Shown piece after piece: positions 1 to 7,152 of a stretch of 11,993 bases of DNA. The stretch lies in the NCBI GenBank assembly GCA_964450865.1, contig CAYVHB010000057.1, forward strand, positions 1-11,993, given 5' to 3'. The stretch is from CAYVHB01 sp964450865. Lineage in GTDB: Bacteria; Bacillota; Clostridia; Saccharofermentanales; UBA5734. The notes under the pieces are model-generated. The model did no database searches. It was given only the letters and a program-made list of their open reading frames with translations, and had not been told where the DNA came from. The position numbers and the translations under genes are program-made. How positions within the stretch are numbered: the stretch's first letter is position 1; each line of letters begins with the position of its first letter.

Positions 1-26
1 ATCATATCAGGCTTATTGCCCGAACA

Positions 27-62
27 TAAAAAACGACTGATGCAGAATTTGCACTGCATCAG
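27..62 (-). terminator. Rho-independent terminator downstream of desulfoferrodoxin
   Basis: On the minus strand a perfect 9-bp stem (CTGATGCAG at 37-45 pairing with CTGCATCAG at 54-62, 8-nt loop) is followed by TCG and a run of six T residues. It lies about 190 nt beyond the desulfoferrodoxin stop and points the right way to end that transcript. The stem is only moderately GC-rich and the U-tract starts 3 nt after the stem, so it may be of medium strength. The rest of 63-255 contains no gene I can support. It holds one small inverted repeat, TTTCAG-tatg-CTGAAA, at 179-194. Confidence 0.65.
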
Positions 63-255
63 CCGCCGGGATTTTGTTCAAGCCGGTTGTGTCGTTGCAT
101 CGGGATTGAGTCTCCAGACTGGAGCCCCGCGCGTCAACATGAGCCGGATATCGTTGTGTCGCAGTATAGGGGTTTGGGTTTCAGTATGCTGAAATGTAAG
201 CTCAATCAATCGATAGGCAGACCGGTTCCTGGAAGCGGGGCCAGCGGGTGGCCGA

Positions 256-636
256 TCAGGCCTCAACTGCCCACAGGCCATGCAGATTGCAGTATTCATA
301 CACCACAACCGGTCCATCGCCCACAACGAAGTCTGCTGCTGGAGCCTGTCCTGGTTCGAGAGAAATGCGCTGGCTCATCGAGCCCTGCGTCACGAAAATC
401 CACTGGATATAATGCGCGTCGGTCATCGGATGCGGAACACTGCCGACCTCGACATGGAGCTTGCTGCCATCGCGGGTAACAACCGGCACGTGTTTTTCAG
501 TCGCGCCGTCAGAGGTATTGGGGATCAGCAAGGACATGGGCTGGCCGCAGCAGACCAGTTCACCGCCGCCTTCATTGATCAGGCCGACCAGATTGCCACA
601 GATTTTACAGCGGTAAAACTTCTTTGTTGTTGACAT
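256..636 (-). CDS. dfx: Desulfoferrodoxin (two-iron superoxide reductase)
   Basis: A 126-residue 2Fe superoxide reductase. It reduces superoxide to hydrogen peroxide in the cytoplasm without releasing oxygen, a typical defence of anaerobes, with electrons usually from rubredoxin. The N-terminal desulforedoxin-like domain has the four cysteines of centre I (C10, C13 and the adjacent pair C29-C30). The C-terminal domain carries the centre II ligands H49, H69, H75, C116 and H119, the last two in CNLHGLW. The catalytic E47-K48 pair precedes HVPV. Spacing and length match the canonical class, so the protein looks intact and active. The start ATG follows AAAGGAGG (648-655) by 11 nt. It is the last gene of the minus-strand run, has its own strong promoter (803-829), and ends before the terminator at 27-62. 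No rubredoxin gene is adjacent in this window. Identification is secure. Confidence 0.97.
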   Translation of the reverse strand: MSTTKKFYRCKICGNLVGLINEGGGELVCCGQPMSLLIPNTSDGATEKHVPVVTRDGSKLHVEVGSVPHPMTDAHYIQWIFVTQGSMSQRISLEPGQAPAADFVVGDGPVVVYEYCNLHGLWAVEA

Positions 637-659
637 AAGTAATGATACCTCCTTTGATT

Positions 660-687
660 TGACCAGATGCCTGACCTGGCATGGCCA
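660..687 (-). promoter_or_regulatory. Hairpin in the desulfoferrodoxin 5' leader
   Basis: In the minus-strand RNA, TGGCC-ATGCC pairs with GGCAT-(CT)-GGTCA around a 6-nt loop, giving ten base pairs with one G-U pair and a 2-nt bulge. It ends 4 nt before the AAAGGAGG ribosome binding site, so it could affect ribosome access or mRNA stability. The surrounding leader (about 637-796) repeats the hexamer CAGGTC three times (673-678, 695-700, 706-711) with a related CTGGTC. The function is inference; no known riboswitch class is recognised. Confidence 0.4.
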
Positions 688-802
688 TTGTAACGACCTG
701 CAAATGACCTGGAATGACGTGAACCTTGAACGGGAATTAGATAGACAGGATCAGGAATGAAAGAATCATGAAATGACAATTGAGTGAGCCATTTCACTCC
801 TG

Positions 803-829
803 ATTATATCATATCTGACTGGTTTTCAA
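803..829 (-). promoter_or_regulatory. Extended -10 promoter of desulfoferrodoxin
   Basis: A consensus TATAAT (803-808, minus strand) is preceded by TGA, forming a TGnTATAAT extended -10. A TTGAAA -35-like hexamer lies at 824-829 with a 15-nt gap, which is short but tolerable given the extended -10. The -35 overlaps the yfhO-family stop codon, so desulfoferrodoxin can be transcribed independently. The predicted transcription start near 796 leaves a leader of about 160 nt. Confidence 0.7.
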
Positions 830-3705
830 GAATCGGTAATACGATCTTTGACTGCCGTCTCATGAGCAGTCTCATGGTCCGTCTCATGAGCAGTCTCATG
901 GTCCGTCTCACTAGCTGTCTCTGGGGCTGTCTCATGATCCGTCTCTGGGGCCGTTTCATGAGCTGTTTCATGAGCCGTTTCATCTTCTGATACATTTTCT
1001 GTTACATTTTCTGTTACATATTCTGTTTCTGCTTCATTTTCCTGCTCTTCGTCGTCAGGACGGCGCAGTGCAGACCGGCGCAGGCGGCCACGCCGGCCAG
1101 GCCCGAACGGCAGCAAATAGATAATAACCAGGATAAACGCCGAGCCCAGACTGATCAGCAATCCGTAGATGAAACCGGTTGGCATGTAAGTCAGATCAAT
1201 GTTATGCTCACCGGCCGTCAGCTCAACACCGATCAGGGCGTCGTCGATAGCCAGCTTTTCGACCTTTTCACCATCAACCTTGACTGTCCAACCTTCATCA
1301 TAAGGCATCGACAGCAGGAGAATGCCATCATAACGGGCTGTCACCGTGCCTTCGATATGGGTATCGCGGAATCGGGTAATCTCCAGGCCAGACTGGCGGA
1401 TGAGGTCAATTGATTGTTCAAAAGCCATCTGGTCCAGGCCATAACAGTATAGCTCGATATGGCCGGACTTTTTGCTATTGGGCGCAAAGGTCAGGTTGAA
1501 TACAATATTGGCGCTGGCAGATACGTAGCCCAGGTCAATCAGCGTCGAGCGCCTGGCATTAAAGTCAACGCGCTGATCGTCGATCATGACGAAGCCCCAG
1601 TCCGGCTCATTGGCCGTGACATCCAGATACAGATACAGCTGCTGGTCCCGGTCATTGTCAATGATCAGGGATATTTTGCTGTCCTGGGATTCATAGGTCC
1701 GGTCGAAATTATAATAATTGCTGCCAACTGTATCCAGCGAAATATTTGTTTGTTCACCCTCGTACAGACTGACCGGCTGCATGACCTCCGGCAAGCCGCC
1801 CAGTTCTTCGAACAAGCTGTTCTGGGCCGCCAGCGGGTCAATGCTGCCGCTCGACCACTCGGCCAGGCTGGCTGAGCCGAGCACACCCAGGGGCAGGGTA
1901 TAGGGATTCTTGTAGACCTCCAGCTCGGATGTCTGACTGATCTGCTGGCGAAGCGTATCATTGACAAAATCCGAGCGGCGGATCAGATACTTGATACCGA
2001 AAATCGAATCCAGAACCAGGGTTGAGCCTTCGTATATATAGCTGTTGATACTGTTGCTGTGATAGCCAAGATTCTCGAACAGCCGGACCGGCTTGGTGGA
2101 AATCGTTGAGGCAAAAATTGACAGGCCACGGTACTGGTACAAGAAGCCATCATTGGTGGTTCGCGGCGGCATAGTTGCCACGCGGTAGAATGAGCTGTCC
2201 TGCCTGGCGATCTGGGCCAGTTCCTCGCGGATCTGGGTGACCTCCACGCCGTCCGTATAGCCTTCACGTGTGGCAAAACCATGGGCGGTGTCGTAATTAT
2301 GCATGGTTATCAGCGTATTGACCAGAATCTCGGCGACGACAACCAGCAGCAAGGCCATGGCCACGTCAGCCGGATGCATGCGGTGAATCCGGTCCATGGT
2401 CAGGACAGCAGCATAGATGACCAGGAAGGCCAGGGTCGGGTAGATAGTCAGCAGCGTGGGTGCCTTGGTATTGACCTTCTGGGCCAGCAGAACCAGCAGG
2501 ATCAGGACTGATATGATCAGGCCCAGCTGCTTGCCGCCAAATTCGCGCAAGCTGCGCAAGGCTGGATAAGCCAGGGTCAGGATCAGGAAAATGTAAACGA
2601 ACGAGTTGCGGTAGGGCAGCTGATTGGGATAGTGAAAGCCATGCCAGATAAAGTTCAGCATGTTGATATTGAAGCTGAGAACCATGATCACAATCAGGCT
2701 CAGGTTCAGGAATTTGGCCTTGAGCGGGACCTGGCGGCTCAGGAAGTAAACCGGGATCAGGATCAGGGCGAGCAAGCCGGCATACATGTTCGGCATGCCA
2801 TCGAGAACGGTTGGCTTGTTGGCCATGAAATGCTGGCCGATATAGTCAAACAATTCAAAAAAGTTCACAAGCGTTTTGGGGAATGGATCATCGGCAGCTG
2901 AAGTCAGCTGGAGCGAGATATAGGTAGGCAAGGCCAGGATCGCGGACAGGCCGGCCCCCAGCAAGGACAGGCCACCAAACTGGATCGTCTGGACCAGGAC
3001 ACGACCGGGGCGGGGCCGCTGCTGATGGGTGAAAAGTACAATCGGGAAGTACAGAACCGCAAAAATGCAGACGAAGTAAGCCATGTAGTAATTGCTGGCA
3101 ATGGTCAGGGCCAGGCTCAGCGTATACAGCAGATACCGCCGGTCGCGCACAATGCGAACCTCGCCAAGGATGATCAGGGGCAGCAGGTAAATGGCATCCA
3201 GCCACATGATATTCCAGGAATAGGACAGGACATAGCTGGAGACAGCATACATCAGGCTGAGCGCAATGCCGAGCGGACCTTCGCGATGATGCACCTCGCG
3301 CAGATAATAATAAAAACAGGCGCCGGCCAGGCCGACCTTGATCAGGATCAGGATCAGGATCCCTTCTGTGACATGGGCAGCCGGGAACAGAACGAGAATC
3401 AGGTTGAGCGGGCTGGCCACGTAATAGGCTAGCAGGGCATAGAAATTGGTACCCAGGCCACCGCTCCAGGAATAAAATAGGCTGCTGAATGATTGAAAGC
3501 GGGCGCGCAGTTCAGCAAGGAACGGCCCGTACTGATGATACGCGTCAATGGTCAGGACATCGCGATTGCCGATGGGGTACACGCCACGGCTGAAATAGCC
3601 GATGGCCATAATCACCAGAGAAATAAAAAAGGCCCCAAGCAGATATTTGTTGCGGCTAAACCAGAAAATCAGCCGATCCGCCCTGTTATTACGCTCAGTT
3701 GTCAT
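826..3705 (-). CDS. YfhO-family multi-spanning membrane protein with repetitive acidic tail
   Basis: A 959-residue integral membrane protein of the YfhO family (GT-C-like fold). Relatives in Bacillus and Listeria are needed for glycosylation of lipoteichoic or related envelope polymers, with sugar taken from a lipid carrier outside the membrane. A first membrane helix spans about residues 20-38. It is followed by an outside loop with acidic D49 and D54 and the family-like stretches YHQYGPF and SGGLGTNFYALLAYY. Many more helices fill the region to about residue 480, then a large soluble region (about 490-850), then a last helix near 850-868. After a basic stop-transfer cluster comes a roughly 90-residue charged tail, predicted cytoplasmic, whose residues 894-950 are tetrapeptide repeats such as ETAH, ETDH and ETAP. 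That tail is unusual for the family. The start ATG follows AGGAG (3714-3718) by 8 nt, with a promoter at 3741-3769. The exact polymer modified cannot be told from sequence. Confidence 0.9.
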   Translation of the reverse strand: MTTERNNRADRLIFWFSRNKYLLGAFFISLVIMAIGYFSRGVYPIGNRDVLTIDAYHQYGPFLAELRARFQSFSSLFYSWSGGLGTNFYALLAYYVASPLNLILVLFPAAHVTEGILILILIKVGLAGACFYYYLREVHHREGPLGIALSLMYAVSSYVLSYSWNIMWLDAIYLLPLIILGEVRIVRDRRYLLYTLSLALTIASNYYMAYFVCIFAVLYFPIVLFTHQQRPRPGRVLVQTIQFGGLSLLGAGLSAILALPTYISLQLTSAADDPFPKTLVNFFELFDYIGQHFMANKPTVLDGMPNMYAGLLALILIPVYFLSRQVPLKAKFLNLSLIVIMVLSFNINMLNFIWHGFHYPNQLPYRNSFVYIFLILTLAYPALRSLREFGGKQLGLIISVLILLVLLAQKVNTKAPTLLTIYPTLAFLVIYAAVLTMDRIHRMHPADVAMALLLVVVAEILVNTLITMHNYDTAHGFATREGYTDGVEVTQIREELAQIARQDSSFYRVATMPPRTTNDGFLYQYRGLSIFASTISTKPVRLFENLGYHSNSINSYIYEGSTLVLDSIFGIKYLIRRSDFVNDTLRQQISQTSELEVYKNPYTLPLGVLGSASLAEWSSGSIDPLAAQNSLFEELGGLPEVMQPVSLYEGEQTNISLDTVGSNYYNFDRTYESQDSKISLIIDNDRDQQLYLYLDVTANEPDWGFVMIDDQRVDFNARRSTLIDLGYVSASANIVFNLTFAPNSKKSGHIELYCYGLDQMAFEQSIDLIRQSGLEITRFRDTHIEGTVTARYDGILLLSMPYDEGWTVKVDGEKVEKLAIDDALIGVELTAGEHNIDLTYMPTGFIYGLLISLGSAFILVIIYLLPFGPGRRGRLRRSALRRPDDEEQENEAETEYVTENVTENVSEDETAHETAHETAPETDHETAPETASETDHETAHETDHETAHETAVKDRITDS
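857..1024 (-). repeat. 12-nt minisatellite inside the YfhO-family gene
   Basis: Fourteen consecutive 12-nt units, with plus-strand consensus close to GTCTCATGAGCC, fill 857-1024 with no gaps. The distal four (977-1024) are the most diverged. Units 1-2 (857-880) and 3-4 (881-904) form an identical 24-nt duplication, which suggests recent expansion. Because each unit is four codons, gain or loss keeps the reading frame and only changes the number of ETAH/ETDH/ETAP-type tetrapeptides in the protein tail. Confidence 0.9.
3340..3361. repeat. Short GATCAG tandem repeat within the YfhO-family gene
   Basis: Three full copies of GATCAG plus a partial fourth. On the coding strand they encode alternating isoleucine and leucine in a membrane helix (ILILILI). 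Similar GATCAG pairs recur elsewhere in this gene, for example around 2756, so codon bias in hydrophobic helices probably explains it. It is also a possible slippage site, in frame because the unit is two codons. Confidence 0.6.
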
Positions 3706-3730
3706 GCAGAGATCTCCTCGTCACAGAAAT

Positions 3731-3852
3731 AGCGGTTTTCATCATAACAAAAAAAAGCCGCCACGTCACGTACCAGCCGTTTTTCACTGATTCTCGGGAT
3801 TAAGCGGTTGCCTGATGCAGAATAAAAGAACCCGCCACGTCAAGCGCCAGCC
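3731..3852. repeat. Two imperfect direct copies of a ~50-nt module upstream of the YfhO-family gene
   Basis: Copy A (3731-3778) and copy B (3803-3852) both start with AGCGGTT, run through an A-rich stretch, and end in a 21-nt segment identical at 18 positions (shared core CCGCCACGTCA, then CCAGCC), offset by 74 nt. In copy A this segment supplies the -35 region of the candidate promoter. Copy B has a better -35 (TTGACG on the minus strand) but no good -10. This looks like an old local duplication of the promoter region. Confidence 0.55.
3741..3769 (-). promoter_or_regulatory. Candidate promoter of the YfhO-family gene
   Basis: On the minus strand, GTGACG (3764-3769) and TATGAT (3741-3746) are separated by exactly 17 nt, matching the sigma-A consensus at 4 of 6 and 5 of 6 positions. 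The predicted start near 3734 gives a leader of roughly 29 nt that contains the AGGAG ribosome binding site. Confidence 0.55.
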
Positions 3853-3931
3853 AGCGGTCGACGCACAGATTACTGCACGGGGGTTCAGCATTTTTTCATT
3901 CAGGGAAGACTCTTTTACACGAACTTTTCAG

Positions 3932-4573
3932 TCAGGCCGCTTCGATCAGGAAGGCTGCTTCAATGGGCTGTTGCAGGACCTGATAGGCAAAAATCTCATC
4001 AGTCAGCCAGCGGCGCAGCAGCGTTCTGGGCAAGACCAGCGGCATGCGGTCATGCAAGGGACTGACGGATGGATTGGCAGCTCCGGTCAGGATTACAAAG
4101 CGGGGCAGCACGAACGGCAATTTGGGATCGGGCGCAAACTCGCGAGCCAGTCCAGCCATGTAAAAGAGGGGTTCATCGACGCGGAACAGTCTCATTTTTG
4201 CACCCTTGCTGCCATCAGCCGGATGCTGCCATTCAAAAAATGACGTGGCTGGAACCAGAACACGGCCGTGCTGGACCGCCTGGCGAAAGGTCGGTTTCAC
4301 GGCCGCGGTCTCGGCGCGGGCATTGATTAAAAGATTACTGCTACGACCGGCAAACTGCTGCGGAAAGCCCCACTGCATCAGGTCCGGCAGCAGGCGCGTC
4401 CCCTCATCCGTGGATACAGCCCGGATCACCGGTACCACATGAGTCGGGAAAATCTCCCCGGTCCGGGCTGCTGCCAGAGCCGGGGAGCCAAAAAAGCGTT
4501 CATTGAGCTCGGCAAAAAGCTTGCGCAATTCAGCCAGATCTTCTTCCTGGTCGATATAATAGCGCCCACACAT
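3932..4573 (-). CDS. SRAP-domain (YedK/HMCES-type) abasic-site-processing protein
   Basis: A 213-residue SOS-response-associated peptidase family protein. Relatives form a covalent thiazolidine crosslink between Cys2 and abasic sites in single-stranded DNA, shielding them until repair. The frame opens 14 codons further upstream, but the start is placed at the ATG giving MCGRYY, because Cys2 must be exposed after methionine removal and GGGGTG lies about 7 nt upstream. The key residues are all seen: C2, N84 and R86 in NARAET, E114 in SFFEW, and H174 in LHDRMP. Length is normal for the family, so it looks functional. It lies 80 nt downstream of the cupin gene and may have its own promoter (4611-4640). 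No lexA, umuC or other SOS gene is next to it, and I see no convincing LexA box. Confidence 0.95.
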   Translation of the reverse strand: MCGRYYIDQEEDLAELRKLFAELNERFFGSPALAAARTGEIFPTHVVPVIRAVSTDEGTRLLPDLMQWGFPQQFAGRSSNLLINARAETAAVKPTFRQAVQHGRVLVPATSFFEWQHPADGSKGAKMRLFRVDEPLFYMAGLAREFAPDPKLPFVLPRFVILTGAANPSVSPLHDRMPLVLPRTLLRRWLTDEIFAYQVLQQPIEAAFLIEAA

Positions 4574-4610
4574 AAACGCACCCCGCTGCTGGCAGTCCAG
4601 GCCAGAATTC

Positions 4611-4640
4611 AACATCGAAGGACGACGGGCCCGCTGTCAA
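4611..4640 (-). promoter_or_regulatory. Possible promoter of the SRAP gene
   Basis: A perfect TTGACA -35 (4635-4640, minus strand) is followed after 18 nt by a weak GATGTT (4611-4616). It lies in the 80-nt gap between cupin and SRAP. The weak -10 makes this tentative. Confidence 0.35.
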
Positions 4641-4653
4641 TGCCTGTTATCGT

Positions 4654-5004
4654 TTAAACGTAAAGCAGGATGACAGCCATGACCTCCAGCGTCTCCGGCT
4701 TGTTGTTGCGGATACTATGGAATTCGCCACCACGGGTCAGCGCCACATCACCGGTCCGCAGTGTTTTCTCCACGCCATTATCGTCGAAAACCGCTTCACC
4801 CGCAACAATAGCGAAAATCTCCTCCTCATCAACATGCTGATGACGCCCGATCGAGCAGCCCTGTTCCAGAGTCAGGCGCGCTACCAGGCGGGCTTTCCCT
4901 GTCAGTTCTTCCGGCTGCAGAAAATTCGTGACCACGACCTGGCCTTCCCCACCCCGCATCTGGACCTTTATTTCCTGTACCATTTCCTGCGCTGTTTTAA
5001 TCAT
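4654..5004 (-). CDS. Single-domain cupin protein
   Basis: A 116-residue single-domain cupin with a beta-barrel metal site. The first cupin motif is visible as G49-x5-H55-x-H57 with an acidic cluster (D59-E62) and G69. The second is GDVALTRGGEFHSIRN (85-100), giving H96 and N100; arginine stands where the family often has proline. The probable metal ligands are therefore H55, H57, E61 or E62, and H96. Small cupins of this type bind diverse ligands or act as minor isomerases or dioxygenases, so the substrate cannot be assigned. The start follows AAGGCGG by 9 nt. It sits 117 nt after the nitroreductase in the same direction. I see no convincing promoter or terminator in that gap (5005-5121), so it may be a distal member of the same transcript. 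Confidence 0.85.
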   Translation of the reverse strand: MIKTAQEMVQEIKVQMRGGEGQVVVTNFLQPEELTGKARLVARLTLEQGCSIGRHQHVDEEEIFAIVAGEAVFDDNGVEKTLRTGDVALTRGGEFHSIRNNKPETLEVMAVILLYV

Positions 5005-5121
5005 CCTGCAAAACCGCCTTTCCTATTTTTCTGTTGCTTTATCGCCTGGCTGCGTTATCACTTAACCAGTCATGCGCCCAGGTTGATGCAAAACCCAGCT
5101 TTCCGGCCTAGAATCAGACGC

Positions 5122-5661
5122 TCAATCAAACCGCTGATAAAACAGCAGTTCTGAAACAGGTTTGCGCGACGGCGGGGCCGGAGCAATATCCGGTATCCCG
5201 ATGGCAATCAGTTCAACCAGTTCCAACGTCGCCGGTATATTCAGCAGCTGGCTGACAGCCTGATAATCATAAGCACCGATCTGGACACTGCCCAGGCCGA
5301 GGGCGTGAGCGGCCAGACACAAGGTCTGGGCGGCACCGCCACAGTCAAAATAAGTCCAGGCCTCACCCTTGGCGTTCGGCTGACCGCCGCGCAACGTTCC
5401 GGACAGGCCGTGGATGGCACAGACAGCGATGACTGCAGCAGCCTGTGAAACGGCAATCTGGTTGTTGCCCGGGTGAAAGACCTGGGCCAGGGCATCTTTC
5501 TGTTTGCCCGTAACAGCCAGATAGCGGGTGCACTGGCTGTTCGCCCAGCTTGGGGCCCAGGAAGCCAGCTCGACGAGCTGCTCAATGGTTCCGGGGGCAA
5601 GGTGGATGGGCTTGAAGCGGCGGATACTGCGCCGGGTTTTAATGCATTCCAAAGCGTCCAT
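5122..5661 (-). CDS. Nitroreductase-family FMN oxidoreductase
   Basis: A 179-residue nitroreductase-family protein, expected to be a homodimeric FMN enzyme using NAD(P)H to reduce quinones, nitro compounds or related electrophiles. The N-terminal RRSIRRF (10-16) is the classic FMN phosphate-binding motif. SWAPSWANSQ (34-43) matches the second FMN-contacting region, and the GGAAQTLCLAAHALGLGS helix region and the C-terminal GIPD-x-RKP segment (155-168) complete the fold. It is on the short side but typical for clostridial members. GGGAGG lies 7 nt before ATG. It starts 32 nt after the GyrI-like gene and looks like the third enzyme gene of that operon. The physiological substrate is unknown. 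Confidence 0.93.
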   Translation of the reverse strand: MDALECIKTRRSIRRFKPIHLAPGTIEQLVELASWAPSWANSQCTRYLAVTGKQKDALAQVFHPGNNQIAVSQAAAVIAVCAIHGLSGTLRGGQPNAKGEAWTYFDCGGAAQTLCLAAHALGLGSVQIGAYDYQAVSQLLNIPATLELVELIAIGIPDIAPAPPSRKPVSELLFYQRFD

Positions 5662-5693
5662 TAAAGAACCTCCCTCTTATTGGTGAAACATTA

Positions 5694-6170
5694 TTATGTT
5701 GCTTTGGCCACCGGAATCCGGATCTCCGTCAGCAGCTCCGATTCAGGCACTTCCTGGGGTGAATTGAAATAATACTCAAAATAGAAGCCGGCTGGTGTTT
5801 CGATCTGAACCAGATTCTGTTCCCTGATCCAGGTCGTGAGTGCCTGGTAAACCTCACTCAGGCCACTATACGGCCCTTTATACTGAACAATAGCAAAGCT
5901 TCCGGCCGGGATCATTTCGGCGAGAACGGGCGGGCGGGCGGGCAGCAGCTGGCGGACCGGAAAACCCATAGCCACATCGAGGTTTTCCATATCCATTTCA
6001 AAATAAGCCGTGTAGGGTGCATAAACGGGCTGTTCATGATACTCATCCAGACAGGCCATCAGCATATGATAATTTTCGCCTATTTTCATGGGCAAACCAG
6101 CCAGGCTGGTCCGGCAGCGGATTGTCATGACAGGCTGGGGCGGCAGGTCAACAATCTTGATCTCAAACAT
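5694..6170 (-). CDS. GyrI-like / AraC effector-binding-domain protein
   Basis: A 158-residue stand-alone GyrI-like small-molecule-binding domain (SRPBCC-unrelated, bacterial transcription activator effector-binding family). It has the typical opening IKIVDLPPQPVMTIRC, a central stretch with paired aromatic and acidic residues (AYFEMDMENLDVAMGFPV), and the recognisable PAGSFAIVQYKGPYSGLSEVYQALTTWI segment. The C-terminus (YFEYYFNSPQEVPESEL, then TEIRIPV) is also family-typical. There is no helix-turn-helix, so it is not itself a transcription factor. Some relatives hydrolyse or sequester xenobiotics. The start is placed at the ATG preceded by GGAGGG-TTGAAA rather than the in-frame TTG 6 nt upstream, which directly abuts the ribosome binding site. 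It lies 32 nt after the aldo/keto reductase and 32 nt before the nitroreductase, suggesting a shared role in handling small toxic molecules. Confidence 0.88.
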   Translation of the reverse strand: MFEIKIVDLPPQPVMTIRCRTSLAGLPMKIGENYHMLMACLDEYHEQPVYAPYTAYFEMDMENLDVAMGFPVRQLLPARPPVLAEMIPAGSFAIVQYKGPYSGLSEVYQALTTWIREQNLVQIETPAGFYFEYYFNSPQEVPESELLTEIRIPVAKAT

Positions 6171-6202
6171 TTTCAACCCTCCGTTTCATCAGGGGCAGCA
6201 AT

Positions 6203-7135
6203 TTAGCGGAACAGCTCGTCAATGGCGACGAGATCAGCCGGTGTTAAATGGACTTTCAGCGTCTGTAAATTATCGATAATCTGATCCGGGCGCTTGGCGC
6301 CGGGAATAATCGCATCAATCGCCGGCTGCTGCAGATACCAGGCCAGGGTGATATGGGTCGGCTGGACCCCGTAGCGCTCAGCAATGACTTTCAGTTTTTC
6401 AACCTTGGCAAGATTGGCAATGAATGCTTCGCCCTGGAAAAGCGGATTGCGGTTGCGACTGTCCACGAACTGGGACTCCACGGTCATTTTACCAGTCAGC
6501 AGGCCGGAGGCCAGCGGGAAGTATGGCACAAACGATATCTGATGGTGCCGGCAATAGGGCAGCAGATCCTGCTCGGCCTGACGTTTGAAGAGATTGTATT
6601 CGGCCTGCAGGACATCAATGTAGCCGTCATGATTGCCGTCTTCCAGCTGGGCCAGATTAAAGTTGGAGACGCCGATGGCCCGGATCTTGCCCTGCTCTTT
6701 CAGGCGCTGCAAGGCACCGACAGCCTCGGCCTTCGGAGTTGTTTCATCAGGAAAATGAATATAGAACAGGTCAATGTAATCCGTTTGCAGGCGTTTCAGG
6801 CTGGCTTCCACACATTCACGCAGGAATCCGGGCGAATTGTCGATCGCAAACTGCCCGTTACCCAGCGGCCGCTGGGCCCCCTTGGTGGCAATCACGACCT
6901 CGCTGCGGACATTCTGCTCGCGGATCACCGAACCGATGATTTCCTCGGAGCGGCCCAGGCCGTAATAATAGGCCGTATCAAAAAAATTGATGCCTTGTTG
7001 CCAGGCTGTCAGGACAATCTGTCGACCGGTTTCGTCGTCAAGCCCCGGATACAGATTATGGCCACCCACTGCATTCGTGCCGATTCCCAGTGGCAGCACC
7101 TGCAAGCTTGTGGTACCCAGGCGAACTTTTTCCAT
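6203..7135 (-). CDS. Aldo/keto reductase
   Basis: A 310-residue NAD(P)H-dependent aldo/keto reductase with a TIM barrel. The catalytic tetrad is complete: D53 and Y58 in FFDTAYYYG, K85 in IATKGA, and H127 in YIHFPDE. The cofactor-binding end (IIPGAKRPDQIIDNL, 277-290) is present, and the barrel strands AIGVSNFN and PYFPLASGLLTGK are clear. The frame has upstream ATGs at 7159 and 7150. The start at 7135 is chosen because GGTGGAG sits 6 nt before it and MEKVRLGTTSLQVLPLG aligns with the usual family N-terminus. It leads the AKR / GyrI-like / nitroreductase operon and begins 17 nt after the stop of a possible small ORF (7153-7305). A candidate promoter lies at 7296-7304. The natural substrate cannot be predicted. 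Confidence 0.95.
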   Translation of the reverse strand: MEKVRLGTTSLQVLPLGIGTNAVGGHNLYPGLDDETGRQIVLTAWQQGINFFDTAYYYGLGRSEEIIGSVIREQNVRSEVVIATKGAQRPLGNGQFAIDNSPGFLRECVEASLKRLQTDYIDLFYIHFPDETTPKAEAVGALQRLKEQGKIRAIGVSNFNLAQLEDGNHDGYIDVLQAEYNLFKRQAEQDLLPYCRHHQISFVPYFPLASGLLTGKMTVESQFVDSRNRNPLFQGEAFIANLAKVEKLKVIAERYGVQPTHITLAWYLQQPAIDAIIPGAKRPDQIIDNLQTLKVHLTPADLVAIDELFR

Positions 7136-7152
7136 GCTCATCTCCACCATGA

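Noticed and set aside
78..326. Minus-strand frame overlapping the end of desulfoferrodoxin and running towards the terminator
   Set aside because: It overlaps a secure gene in another frame, lacks a ribosome binding site and has no recognisable product.
784..990. Plus-strand frame of 68 codons with repeated LMSSLMVRL-like residues over the minisatellite
   Set aside because: It is a by-product of the 12-nt repeat read on the other strand; no ribosome binding site is seen.
857..1024. Repeat array as a CRISPR
   Set aside because: Units are contiguous 12-nt repeats without unique spacers and they are inside a reading frame.
3812..3823. 12-nt match to the terminator arm at 37-48 (CTGATGCAGAAT)
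   Set aside because: No hairpin partner or wider similarity accompanies it, so it is treated as chance rather than a dispersed repeat.
3932..4573. SRAP gene as the core of an SOS or anti-mobile-element island
   Set aside because: No LexA box, polymerase, nuclease, integrase or other defence gene is nearby; neighbours are ordinary metabolic genes.
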